Assembly (NCBI GenBank): GCA_964459985.1
Contig: CAYWOS010000001.1
Span: forward strand, 62,001-126,000
Length of the DNA: 64,000 nt
From: CAYWOS01 sp964459985
GTDB taxonomy: Bacteria; Bacillota; Clostridia; Christensenellales; Aristaeellaceae
Direction: 5' to 3'
Part shown: positions 32,106-40,091 of the stretch, one piece after another
Layout of the letters: each line of letters opens with the position of its first letter
How positions within the stretch are numbered: the first letter of the stretch is position 1
Position numbers and translations under genes: made by a program
Notes under the pieces: generated by a model
Told to the model about the DNA's origin: nothing
Databases searched by the model: none
Seen by the model: the letters and a program-made list of their open reading frames with translations, nothing else

Positions 32106-32405
32106 ATGCAGGCGGTCGAACGATTCGACAATCCGTTTAAACAATACGTCAAGGTACGCGCCGATCATACGATCGACGGGCGCGTGATTCCGCTTGCATT
32201 CAAACCGGAGGCGGGCGCCGTGGTCAAGATTGACAAGATCCTCGACATGCGCCCGGCGCCGGCGCTCAAGGCGGGCGGACAAGGCATTCGCTATGTTTGC
32301 CGGACGGGCGATGAATTGACGTATCTGTTTCACGACGGGGATTACTGGTTCGTCGAGCAGGACGATGAGAGGGGCGTTCAGCTTTGTGCGGGCAATTTCA
32401 AATGA
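32106..32405 (+). CDS. Unknown 99-residue protein coupled to the SRAP gene
   Basis: A small soluble protein I do not recognise. It has no signal peptide or membrane helix. Its sequence alternates beta-like segments (YVKVRADHTIDGRVIPLAFKP; GIRYVCRTGDELTYLFHD; YWFVEQDD), suggesting a compact beta-barrel or sandwich. The ATG follows AAGGAAG. Its 3' end overlaps the SRAP start by 22 bases, so translation is probably coupled. With dinB and SRAP nearby, a role in DNA-damage tolerance is a guess from context only. It looks real because base composition and codon use match neighbours, unlike the repeats just upstream. Confidence 0.7.
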   Translation: MQAVERFDNPFKQYVKVRADHTIDGRVIPLAFKPEAGAVVKIDKILDMRPAPALKAGGQGIRYVCRTGDELTYLFHDGDYWFVEQDDERGVQLCAGNFK

Positions 32406-32977
32406 TCTCGGACGATGATATCGCCGAAATGCGCGAAATCGTCAAGGAGATCGACAGACGATATCAAACGGGCGCGGAGGCGATGCAGGGTGGGGTCGTG
32501 CACCCGACCGATGTGACCGCCGTGTTCGCCACCAATCGCCTGCGCGAGCGCGGAACGTTCCTGATGCGGTTCGGATTCCGCTCGCTGCAGCCGGGGAAGA
32601 CGATCATCAATGCCCGCAGCGAGACGATGACAACGCGCGCGCTGTTTGCCGAACCAAGCCGCGAGAGGCGATGTCTCATCCCGGCTTCCTACTATTATGA
32701 GTGGCTTCGGCACGATGAGGGAAAACAAAAGTTCGCGCTGTATACGCCCAGAGACCGCTTGTTTTACATGGCGGGGCTATACCGATACGACGAGGACAGG
32801 AAAACGCCTTCTTTTGTCATTCTCACGCGCAGCGCCGCGCCCGAGATCGCCTTTATCCATGATCGGATGCCCGTCATCCTGCCGCCTGACGACTGTGATG
32901 AATGGCTGTCGCCCTCGGCGGATATACCGGCGCTGCTCGCTCGCGCCCGCGACGACGTCGATTGCCTGGCGGTGTAG
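32384..32977 (+). CDS. SRAP/HMCES-family abasic-site crosslinking protein (YedK type), TTG start
   Basis: A 197-residue SOS response-associated peptidase family protein. Members crosslink their N-terminal cysteine (position 2) to abasic sites in single-stranded DNA. The full catalytic set is visible only with the TTG start at 32384: C2 in MCGQF, N76 in INARSET, E106 in SYYYEW and H159 in FIHDRMP. The next in-frame ATG (32402) would delete C2. GAGAGGGG precedes the TTG at the right distance. It overlaps the 99-aa gene. No LexA box is evident in the immediate upstream region, so SOS control is not shown. Confidence 0.92.
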   Translation: MCGQFQMISDDDIAEMREIVKEIDRRYQTGAEAMQGGVVHPTDVTAVFATNRLRERGTFLMRFGFRSLQPGKTIINARSETMTTRALFAEPSRERRCLIPASYYYEWLRHDEGKQKFALYTPRDRLFYMAGLYRYDEDRKTPSFVILTRSAAPEIAFIHDRMPVILPPDDCDEWLSPSADIPALLARARDDVDCLAV

Positions 32978-33098
32978 GCAAAACCATCGCATATAGTTTT
33001 ACTGATTGATCGAGATACTGCACGCATATTTCCGTTTGGTTGTTTGCGAACAGACGGATATAGCATTATGTGTTATGCGTATTCTTTCGATTAGTAAG

Positions 33099-33154
33099 TA
33101 GAATACGGTATGGATTAAGTAGAATACGATATGTAATATATAGAATGCAGTATG
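33099..33154 (+). repeat. 21-bp-period motif array, locus 3 (three units)
   Basis: TAGAATACGGTATG (33099-33112), TAGAATACGATATG (33120-33133) and TAGAATGCAGTATG (33141-33154), spacers of 7, unit starts exactly 21 apart. This is the cleanest copy of the motif. The surrounding 32978-33270 is AT-rich and gene-free. Confidence 0.85.
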
Positions 33155-33270
33155 TAATGGTATCTCATCATCATTTGATCAATGCGTCGGCAAGCAACAT
33201 ACGAAAAGCAAACCTGACGACGAATGACAATCACACGGGATCATATTGAGTTACGATCAAGCACTATATC

Positions 33271-33345
33271 TCATGGCTGCGTTGTTCACAGTTGCGTTGC
33301 TCACGGCTGCGTTGCTCATGGCTGTGCTGCTCACGGCTGGCGTTG
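33271..33345. repeat. 15-bp tandem repeat, five units
   Basis: Units beginning TCA at 33271, 33286, 33301, 33316 and 33331, consensus TCAYGGCTGCGTTGC. Although codon-sized, the frame through it on either strand has no ribosome-binding site. The rest of the gap to spoIIP (33346-33479) shows nothing recognisable. Confidence 0.85.
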
Positions 33346-33479
33346 TTTTTTGACTTGAAGCTTGATCAGTCCTGATTTCTCTGCAGTTCACGACGGATGC
33401 CGTTGAATTCCGGCCTGTCTGTGATTCCAGCCGGTTCAAACTTCCGTATACATATCGGTTGACGGTTTTATATGATCTG

Positions 33480-34580
33480 CTATTCGTCTTTTTTTCTGCC
33501 GAAAAGGCCGCCGCCGAGCTCCTGAAAGGTGCGCTTGGTTTTTTCCATTGCCGGTTTGAAGCGCCCCGAAGCGGCGAAGGCATACACGATGGCCGCGGCG
33601 ACGACAGCGAGAATAATCCATGCGATGCCGCTCGCGCCGGCTTTGTTTTCGCCGTCGGCGACGGCGCTGTTGCGAAAGTTCGCGTCTGTTCCGCCCGCCG
33701 CGCCCGTTTCGCCGCCATAAAGCGCGCGGTACAGCACGTCCGCCATATATTTTGTCGAGGTAAGCACGTCGTCCTTGTCGCTGGTATGCGTCCCAAACTC
33801 GAGCAGCACGGCGTGCGGCATGATATCCTGATTATACGTGCCTTTGCCGATATAGATATCCTTAATCAATCCGGGATATACCTTGTCGCCGACCGCCTTG
33901 ATCTGCGCGGCGAACTGTTTGTTGGCGTCGGCGTTGCCGTTGGCGCGGCCGACCAGCAGGCGAACTTTCGTCATATCGTCCCCGGCGACGTTCGTGGTGT
34001 ACTGGTTCTCGTTCGGAATGCCGTCGCGGTGAATATCAAGGATGGCGTCCACACGCTTTTTTGCAAGCTCGGCGGCGGTGGCGCGGCTGCGGCGATACGC
34101 GCCGGCGTCGTGCGGATGATGCGTCGACTCGTCCAGATATACCGTAACGCCCTTCTTTTCGAGCGCGTCCTTGAGCGCGTCGGCGACGTCGTAAATGCCC
34201 CCGCGCTGTTCGTCGCTCGTCGTGCCGTCGTTCTTCTCATAGCTCTCGTCGCTGTGCGTGCAGTACATGGCGACCGCCTTTTCCGACGCGGCGACGGGCA
34301 GCGCGAAATCCTCGAGCCAGCCGACGTCGGGCATATCGTATACGCCCAGGTTTTCGCAAAGCGCCTGCCGCGCCGAGGGATCGACCTCGATCACACGATA
34401 ATGTGAATTATCGGCCGCGATGTACTCGTCGCCTTTTTCGGGAAGACCGGCGTATTCGGTCACGACGACGCCTTGCCGATCGCGGAGCAGGAATACCTCT
34501 TCGCCTTCCTCATGCGCGAAGGCGGGGAGCGCAAGCGCGCACAGCAGCAGGATCAGCAGCGCAAAGGCCGTCGCTCTCAT
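33480..34580 (-). CDS. spoIIP: Stage II sporulation protein P (engulfment peptidoglycan hydrolase)
   Basis: A 366-residue SpoIIP. Residues 1-22 are a signal peptide. The amidase domain has the expected zinc and catalytic positions: H109 with E112 in YCTHSDESY, H184 in LDIHRDG, and E261 in LLEFGTHT. Unlike Bacillus SpoIIP, which has one N-terminal anchor, this one has a second membrane helix near the C-terminus (residues 316-336, WIILAVVAAAIVYAF) and a basic cytoplasmic tail ending FGRKKDE. It acts with SpoIID and SpoIIM in engulfment; neither is in the window. The start overlaps the DUF1614 stop by 4 bases. Confidence 0.92.
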   Translation of the reverse strand: MRATAFALLILLLCALALPAFAHEEGEEVFLLRDRQGVVVTEYAGLPEKGDEYIAADNSHYRVIEVDPSARQALCENLGVYDMPDVGWLEDFALPVAASEKAVAMYCTHSDESYEKNDGTTSDEQRGGIYDVADALKDALEKKGVTVYLDESTHHPHDAGAYRRSRATAAELAKKRVDAILDIHRDGIPNENQYTTNVAGDDMTKVRLLVGRANGNADANKQFAAQIKAVGDKVYPGLIKDIYIGKGTYNQDIMPHAVLLEFGTHTSDKDDVLTSTKYMADVLYRALYGGETGAAGGTDANFRNSAVADGENKAGASGIAWIILAVVAAAIVYAFAASGRFKPAMEKTKRTFQELGGGLFGRKKDE

Positions 34581-35236
34581 CGCGTTTTCTCCCTCCCAAC
34601 CACGGGGTTTTCAATCGGATCGGCGTTCACGCGCTGATCGCGTCGGACGACGCGCTCGATGATTTCGCCGACAAGCTCGCTGAGAAGCACCGCGATGATA
34701 CCGCTGATCACAATGGCGTCAAAAGCGCCCGCGCCACCCAGCACAAGACGCTGGTTCACGCCGCCCGACCAATTGACGACGGCGACGGCGATATCGGCGA
34801 GCATCACGCCCAAAACGCCGCAGACAAACGCGCCGCGCCGCGATCTGCCGAGGATGTACGCCACCGCGCCGCCCACCAGACCGTAGGCGTAATTCGGGTC
34901 GAGCGTGATCTGCTCCGGCTCGTTGGGCATCAGCAGTCCGAGAAAATACACGGCGACCGCCGTCAGCACGCTGCCGATCACCGTCCGCCAGAACTCCTTG
35001 CGCGTGCCCGCCTTGACCAGCAGCCATACGCACACGGCAAACGGCACGACGGCGCCGCCCAGATTGATTTCGACCTGCCCGAACGTGATATTCGGAATCA
35101 GCCCACCGAGAAAGAGCAGCGCGGCGATGAGCAGCGCCTGACGGTCGGTCAGGCGCATTTTGTCCAGCACGCGCTGCGCTGCGCCGAACAGCACGAGCGC
35201 CGATACGACGGCAAGCAGGATCAGACCTACGGACAT
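34577..35236 (-). CDS. DUF1614 membrane protein
   Basis: A 219-residue membrane protein of the DUF1614 family: about six helices, a conserved FLGGLIPNITFGQVEINLGGAVVPF region near residue 42, and LADIAVAVVNWSGG near residue 150. Function is unknown. Its translational coupling to spoIIP (ATGA overlap) suggests a sporulation role. It lies divergent from pgmB. The start ATG follows GTTGAAAGG. A slightly longer reading upstream is possible. Confidence 0.8.
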   Translation of the reverse strand: MSVGLILLAVVSALVLFGAAQRVLDKMRLTDRQALLIAALLFLGGLIPNITFGQVEINLGGAVVPFAVCVWLLVKAGTRKEFWRTVIGSVLTAVAVYFLGLLMPNEPEQITLDPNYAYGLVGGAVAYILGRSRRGAFVCGVLGVMLADIAVAVVNWSGGVNQRLVLGGAGAFDAIVISGIIAVLLSELVGEIIERVVRRDQRVNADPIENPVVGREKTR

Positions 35237-35331
35237 ACGTTTTCATCCTTTCAACGGGAAAATCAGGGGCGAAACTGCGCGTTTTGTTCGCTTTCATTAT
35301 CATAACCGATCAAAAAAAAGTTATACAAGGG

Positions 35332-35361
35332 TTGTGCTTCCATGTGAAGCGGTGGTATAAT
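35332..35361 (+). promoter_or_regulatory. Promoter of pgmB
   Basis: TTGTGC (35332-35337), 18-bp spacer, TATAAT (35356-35361). Confidence 0.65.
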
Positions 35362-35394
35362 GAACGCCGGAACGACGCAAAGGAGCGGAATGAT

Positions 35395-36051
35395 TTGGTT
35401 CGCGCGGTAATTTTTGATTTGGACGGCGTGCTGGTCACAACGGACGACTGCCACTTTCAGGCATGGAAACAAATGGCGGAGGAGAACGGCATTCCGTTTT
35501 CCAGACAGGATAACGAACGGCTTCGCGGCGTCAGCAGGATGGCGTCATTGGATATCGTTCTTGAAAAAGCGAAGCGGCATTACTCCGAGGCGGAAAAACT
35601 GGCGCTCGCCATGCGCAAAAATGATCTTTATGTCGATTTGATCTCGGCGCTCACGCAGGACGCCGTGCTGCCCGGCGCGATCGAAACGGTGCGGGCGTTG
35701 AAGCAAGACAAGATGAAGGTCGCCATCGGTTCTTCGAGCAAGAACACGCGGACGATCCTCAAACGCCTCGACATGGCCGATCTCTTTGACGCCGTGGCGG
35801 ACGGCAATCAGATCTCCAACAGCAAGCCCGATCCCGAGGTGTTCCTGCTCGCGGCGAGCAAGCTGGCGATTCTGCCGGAATACTGTATCGTGGTCGAGGA
35901 CGCCGACGCAGGCGTCGAGGCGGCGCTGCGCGGCGGGATGCGCGTGCTGGGCGTCGGATCGGCCTCCCGCAATCCATCGGCGACATGGCGCGCCCAGACG
36001 CTCGACGACATCGATCTCGCCGCGCTTGTGCGCGATGAAAACAATCGGTAA
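35395..36051 (+). CDS. pgmB: Beta-phosphoglucomutase (HAD family)
   Basis: A 218-residue HAD phosphotransferase converting beta-glucose 1-phosphate to glucose 6-phosphate. The nucleophile and acid/base aspartates are in VIFDLDGVLVTT (D8 and D10). Further beta-PGM features are HFQAWK, the RLRGVSRMASLD cap segment, SSSKNT (motif II), and VEDADAGVEAA (motif IV). The start is a TTG behind AAAGGAGCGG; the next in-frame ATG would cut the domain. It would connect beta-glucan or disaccharide phosphorolysis to glycolysis, fitting the GH94-type protein elsewhere in the window. Confidence 0.88.
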   Translation: MVRAVIFDLDGVLVTTDDCHFQAWKQMAEENGIPFSRQDNERLRGVSRMASLDIVLEKAKRHYSEAEKLALAMRKNDLYVDLISALTQDAVLPGAIETVRALKQDKMKVAIGSSSKNTRTILKRLDMADLFDAVADGNQISNSKPDPEVFLLAASKLAILPEYCIVVEDADAGVEAALRGGMRVLGVGSASRNPSATWRAQTLDDIDLAALVRDENNR

Positions 36052-36144
36052 TCAATCATTCGCGGCGCGCGGCGACATCAAGCGGTCATCGGCGGCCGGC
36101 AGCGCGGATAACAATACGCGGAATAAAGAAAAGGAGACAAAATC

Positions 36145-37524
36145 ATGCTCAAACAGCTGGACGCGCAGGCGGCGATCGAAGCCGCTCTGCAAACGGGCGG
36201 CGATTTCGCAGAGATCTTCCTGGAGGATCGCCGCAACAACCTGGTGGAAATGCATACCGGAAAAGTGCAGAACGTCAATACCGTCCGCCTGCACGGCGCG
36301 GGCATTCGCGTGTACGACGGCCTGCGCGGCGTGTACGTCTATACCAACGATACCTCGAGAGAAGGCTTGATCGCCTGCGCCAAACGCGCCGCCTCTGCCG
36401 TCGCCAACGAGCGCAGGATCGTTGCCGCGCCGCTGGACTGGCGCGAGACGCGCAGCGTTCACGCCATCCGCGAAATGCCCTGCGATGTCAAAACGACGCG
36501 GAAGATTGAAAAGCTCCGCGCGGCGAACGCCGTGCTTAAGCAGTATCCCGAGGTCACGCAGGGACGAATCGGGTACAGCGACAGCGAGCAGCGCGTGTGG
36601 ATTGCCAACAGCGAAGGGCTGTTCACGAGCGATCTGCGCGTCTATTCGCGCTTTTTCGTGCAGGCGGTCGCCAGCGACGGCAAGGAAAACCAGACGGGCT
36701 TTGAAGCGCCCGGAGCGATGACGGGCTTTGAATTGTTCGATCTGCGCGTCGATCCCGAAGAGATCGCCAAAACATCGGCCGATATGGCGGTGCTCATGCT
36801 TCACGCGCCGGTATGCCCCGCCGGGCAGATGCCCGTCGTGATCGACAACGGCTTTGGCGGCGTCATATTCCACGAAGCGTGCGGCCACAGCCTCGAAGCC
36901 ACCGCCGTCGCCACCGGCGCCAGCGAGTTCTCGGGCAAGCTCGGTCAGAAGATCGCGTCCGACTGCGTGACCGCCGTCGACGACGGCACCATCCCCAACG
37001 AATGGGGCAGCGAGAACATCGACGACGAGGGCACGCCGACCACCAAGCTCGTGCTGATCGAGAACGGCGTGCTCAAGAATTACATGATCGACCGGCTGAA
37101 CGGACGCAGGATGAAAATGCCCGTAACCGGCAGCGCGCGCCGCCAAGGCTACATGTTCGCGCCGACCTCGCGGATGCGCAACACCTACATCGCCGCCGGC
37201 AGCGACGACAACGACGAAATCATCGCCTCGATGGGCGACGGTTTGTACGCCAGACGCATGGGCGGCGGCTCGGTCGAGCCGACGACCGGCAAGTTCAATT
37301 TCGCGGTATCCGAAGGATATCTCGTCAAGGGCGGTAAGATTGTTTCGCCCGTGCGCGGCGCGTCGCTGATCGGGCGCGGCAGCGAGATCCTGCCGATGAT
37401 CGATCGCGTCGGCAAGGATATGCGGATGGCGCAGGGCATGTGCGGCTCGATCTCGGGCGCCGTGCCGACCAACGTAGGCCAGCCCATGATCCGTATCAGC
37501 TCCATGACGGTCGGCGGACGATAA
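36145..37524 (+). CDS. tldD: TldD-family metalloprotease
   Basis: A 459-residue TldD/PmbA (U62) family peptidase subunit. The zinc motif HEACGHS near residues 242-248 (HExxxH type) marks the catalytic partner, which works with TldE on unfolded or modified peptides. The ending MIRISSMTVGGR is typical. The ATG follows AAAAGGAGAC. TldE begins 13 bases downstream. In other bacteria such pairs mature microcin or RiPP precursors or degrade antitoxins. No precursor gene is visible here. Confidence 0.92.
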   Translation: MLKQLDAQAAIEAALQTGGDFAEIFLEDRRNNLVEMHTGKVQNVNTVRLHGAGIRVYDGLRGVYVYTNDTSREGLIACAKRAASAVANERRIVAAPLDWRETRSVHAIREMPCDVKTTRKIEKLRAANAVLKQYPEVTQGRIGYSDSEQRVWIANSEGLFTSDLRVYSRFFVQAVASDGKENQTGFEAPGAMTGFELFDLRVDPEEIAKTSADMAVLMLHAPVCPAGQMPVVIDNGFGGVIFHEACGHSLEATAVATGASEFSGKLGQKIASDCVTAVDDGTIPNEWGSENIDDEGTPTTKLVLIENGVLKNYMIDRLNGRRMKMPVTGSARRQGYMFAPTSRMRNTYIAAGSDDNDEIIASMGDGLYARRMGGGSVEPTTGKFNFAVSEGYLVKGGKIVSPVRGASLIGRGSEILPMIDRVGKDMRMAQGMCGSISGAVPTNVGQPMIRISSMTVGGR

Positions 37525-37536
37525 GGAGGAAATGCC

Positions 37537-38880
37537 ATGAATATGGATCAATTCATTGATCAGCTCCTGAAAAAGGCGCTGGAGAGCGGCATCGAAGCCG
37601 CCGAGATCTATCTGGTGTCGCGCGACAGCTTCCGCGCCATGTCGCAGAAAAACGAAGTGACGGATTACACGGTCAACAAGACGAACGGGCTTTCGCTGCG
37701 CGGACTGTACAAAGGCAAGATGGGCTACGCCGCCACCGAGGCGCTTGACGAAAGCGCGATCGGGCAGTTGATTAGCGCGGTGATCGATTCCGCCTCGCTG
37801 GTGGAGGACGAGGACATCCGCGAGATCTACGCGGGCGACGCGAGCTATCCCGAAATCGATCAGTATAACCCCGAGCTTGACCGCGTGGACGAAAAGGACA
37901 AGATCGCTTTCCTGCTCGACATGGAAAACAAGGCGATGTCGGTGGACGAGCGTATCGTTCAGGTCGCGCAGAACGCTTTCAGCACCAGTTCCTCCGAGCG
38001 CCGCATCGTCAATACGTTCGGTATGAACCTCAAATACCGCGATAACAACGCCTTCGCCTATACCTACGTCGTCGCCAAGGAAGGCGAGCGCGTATCGACG
38101 GGCATGGGCTTTGACCTGTCGCGCGATTTCGGCAAGCTCGACATGGGCAAGATCGTCGGGGACGCCACGCGCGACGCGCTGTTCATGCTGAACGCCAAGC
38201 CCGTACCCAGCGGCAAATACCGCGTCATCATCCAGAACATCGCCATGCCCGATCTGCTGTCGTGCTTCTCCCCGGTCTTTTCCGCCGAGGAAGCGCAGCG
38301 CGGCACCAGCCTGCTCGCCGGCAAGGAGGGCGCGGTCATCGCCTCCGATATCGTGACGCTGATGGACGACCCGCTCCTCAAAGGCGGTCTCGCCACCTGC
38401 CCGTTCGACGACGAGGGCGTCGCGTCCAGAACGAAAGCGGTCATCGAGAACGGTAAGCTGACCACGCTGCTGCACAACCTTAAAACGGCGCGCAAGGCGG
38501 GCGTTCAATCGACCGGAAACGCGAGCAAGGCGGGCTATACCGCGCCCATCGAGGTTTCGCCGTCCAATTTCTTCTTCAAGCCCGGCGAAAAAACGCTGGA
38601 TGAAATGATGGCGGACATCGGAAACGGCCTTGTCATCACCGAGGTGAGCGGCCTGCATGCCGGCGCCAACGTCGTCAGCGGCGATTTTTCCTTGCTCGCG
38701 CAGGGCTATACCGTCGTGGACGGCAAAAAGGGCGCGCCCGTCGAGCGCGTCACCGTCGCGGGCAATTTCTTTGATCTGCTCAAGAACATCCGCGCCGTCG
38801 GCAGCGATCTGATCTTCCCGGGCAGCCCCTTTGGCAGCCCCTCGGTCGACATCGGAGAAATCACCGTCGCGGGCGAGTAA
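37537..38880 (+). CDS. tldE: TldE/PmbA-family partner protein
   Basis: A 447-residue PmbA/TldE protein. It shares the TldD fold but lacks the HExxxH zinc site, as expected for the non-catalytic partner. Family segments are DYTVNKTNGLSLRGLYKGKMGYAATEAL near the N-terminus, VASRTKAVIENGKLTTLLHNLKTARKAG in the middle, and LVITEVSGLHAGANVVSGDFSL, followed by FPGSPFGSPSVDIGEITVAGE at the end. It is cotranscribed with tldD and the PHP gene. Confidence 0.92.
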   Translation: MNMDQFIDQLLKKALESGIEAAEIYLVSRDSFRAMSQKNEVTDYTVNKTNGLSLRGLYKGKMGYAATEALDESAIGQLISAVIDSASLVEDEDIREIYAGDASYPEIDQYNPELDRVDEKDKIAFLLDMENKAMSVDERIVQVAQNAFSTSSSERRIVNTFGMNLKYRDNNAFAYTYVVAKEGERVSTGMGFDLSRDFGKLDMGKIVGDATRDALFMLNAKPVPSGKYRVIIQNIAMPDLLSCFSPVFSAEEAQRGTSLLAGKEGAVIASDIVTLMDDPLLKGGLATCPFDDEGVASRTKAVIENGKLTTLLHNLKTARKAGVQSTGNASKAGYTAPIEVSPSNFFFKPGEKTLDEMMADIGNGLVITEVSGLHAGANVVSGDFSLLAQGYTVVDGKKGAPVERVTVAGNFFDLLKNIRAVGSDLIFPGSPFGSPSVDIGEITVAGE

Positions 38881-38892
38881 CGAGGCGTTTTC

Positions 38893-39597
38893 GTGTATTT
38901 TTATGAATTGCACCTGCATACGAAGGAAACCAGCCGATGCGCACGCTCCGACGCGTACGACATGGTGAAAGCCTATCGCGACAAGGGCTTTACCGGCGTC
39001 GTGATCACCGATCATTTCGTCAACGGTTATTCCTACGCCGCGCTCAAGGATACGTGGCGCGAAAAGATCGACGCGTACCTGCTCGGATACCGCGCCGCGA
39101 AAAAGGCGGGCGACGAGATGGGCATCAAGGTGTATCTCGGCTGGGAGTACACCTACAAACGCAACAACGGCGAGGATTACCTCACGCTCGGGCTGACCGA
39201 ACGCGATCTGTACGAGAACCTTGTGGATTGCGATCAGCTTTCGATCGGGGAGTATGTCGATCGCGTGCACGCGCTGGGCGGCATCGTCATCCGCGCGCAT
39301 CCGTACCGCGAGGCGGACTATATACAGATCCCCGGTATCGAACGCCCCGAGCTGCCCATCGACGCGATGGAAGTTTATAACGGCGGAAACGAAAAGGAAA
39401 TCTACAACCGAAAAGCGTTCGATTACGCCGCGGCGCACGGCATTCCCATGGTCGCCGGTTCCGATACGCATCATGTCGGAACGACGGCGGCGGGGTACGT
39501 CGGTTTTGAAACCGATCCCGCCGATATGGCCGAATTGTGCGCCATGATACGGCAAGGCAATGCGAAATGGTTCCGGCGCGATCCGCCGGACGCGTAG
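38893..39597 (+). CDS. PHP-domain phosphoesterase
   Basis: A 234-residue PHP protein. All metal-binding motifs are present: HLHTKET (residues 7-13), VVITDHFVNG, the glutamate in YLGWEYTYK, IRAHPYRE, and the closing GSDTHHVGT. The start is a GTG (38893) with GAGG upstream, 12 bases after tldE, so it probably forms one operon with tldDE. Related single-domain PHP proteins hydrolyse small phosphoesters or nucleotides. The substrate is unknown here. Confidence 0.85.
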   Translation: MYFYELHLHTKETSRCARSDAYDMVKAYRDKGFTGVVITDHFVNGYSYAALKDTWREKIDAYLLGYRAAKKAGDEMGIKVYLGWEYTYKRNNGEDYLTLGLTERDLYENLVDCDQLSIGEYVDRVHALGGIVIRAHPYREADYIQIPGIERPELPIDAMEVYNGGNEKEIYNRKAFDYAAAHGIPMVAGSDTHHVGTTAAGYVGFETDPADMAELCAMIRQGNAKWFRRDPPDA

Positions 39598-39624
39598 CCT
39601 TCGGTTGATCCGTTTGCGCATCAG

Positions 39625-39650
39625 GGCCGGGAGCGATCCCGGTCTTTTTC
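39625..39650 (+). terminator. Terminator after the PHP gene
   Basis: Stem GCCGGGA/TCCCGGT with loop GCGA, followed by CTTTTTC. Confidence 0.82.
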
Positions 39651-39714
39651 ATACGCTTCTTTCATTATTATGGAAAGTTTCGTGCCGATGTCGCTTTTCT
39701 TTTCGCGGGATTTG

Positions 39715-39723
39715 TGGTATACT
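39715..39723 (+). promoter_or_regulatory. Extended -10 promoter of yerC-pcrA-ligA
   Basis: TGGTATACT, with only a weak -35 near 39695. The first ten bases match the DUF3842 and glgB promoters, but the leader that follows is only loosely similar (CAGGATT, then GGTCG). Confidence 0.55.
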
Positions 39724-39800
39724 GAATACAGGATTTTGCCCGGTCGAATCCCTTTCGGCGCGTTTGTGGGCGCGTCCTGAAGCAAAGCGAGGTGTCTGTC

Positions 39801-40091
39801 ATGCGCTCGGACGAGCATACGCGCCTGTATGACGCGCTTCTTTCTTTGAAAACGCGCGAGGAAATGCGCTGTTTCCTGGAGGATCTGTGCACCATTCAGG
39901 AAATATCGAGCCTTTCGCAGCGATATGAAATGGCGCGGCTGCTGAAGGACGGTCTGACCTATGCGCAGATCGCCGGGAAAACGGGCGCGAGCACGGCGAC
40001 GATCAGCCGCGTCAACCGATGCCTTGTGTACGGAGCGGGCGGCTATCGCACGGCGCTCAAACGATGTATGGCGGAAGAGGAAACGAAATGA
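39801..40091 (+). CDS. yerC: YerC/TrpR-like DNA-binding regulator
   Basis: A 96-residue all-helical protein of the YerC/YecD family, related to the TrpR fold. Residues 40-75 form the helix-turn-helix region (ISSLSQRYEMARLLKDGLTYAQIAGKTGASTATISRV), with TYAQIAxxTGASTATISRVNR as diagnostic. YerC-type proteins commonly lie next to pcrA in Firmicutes. The ATG at 39801 follows GAGGTG; a GTG three codons upstream is the alternative. Its stop overlaps the pcrA start (ATGA). Confidence 0.88.
   Translation: MRSDEHTRLYDALLSLKTREEMRCFLEDLCTIQEISSLSQRYEMARLLKDGLTYAQIAGKTGASTATISRVNRCLVYGAGGYRTALKRCMAEEETK

Noticed and set aside
33257..33796. 179-residue minus-strand frame ending in Asn/Ala/Val repeats
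   Set aside because: Caused by the 15-bp repeat and an alternate frame of spoIIP; no ribosome-binding site.
36052..39621. 1,189-residue minus-strand open frame
   Set aside because: It is the antisense shadow of tldD, tldE and the PHP gene, which have full family motifs on the plus strand.
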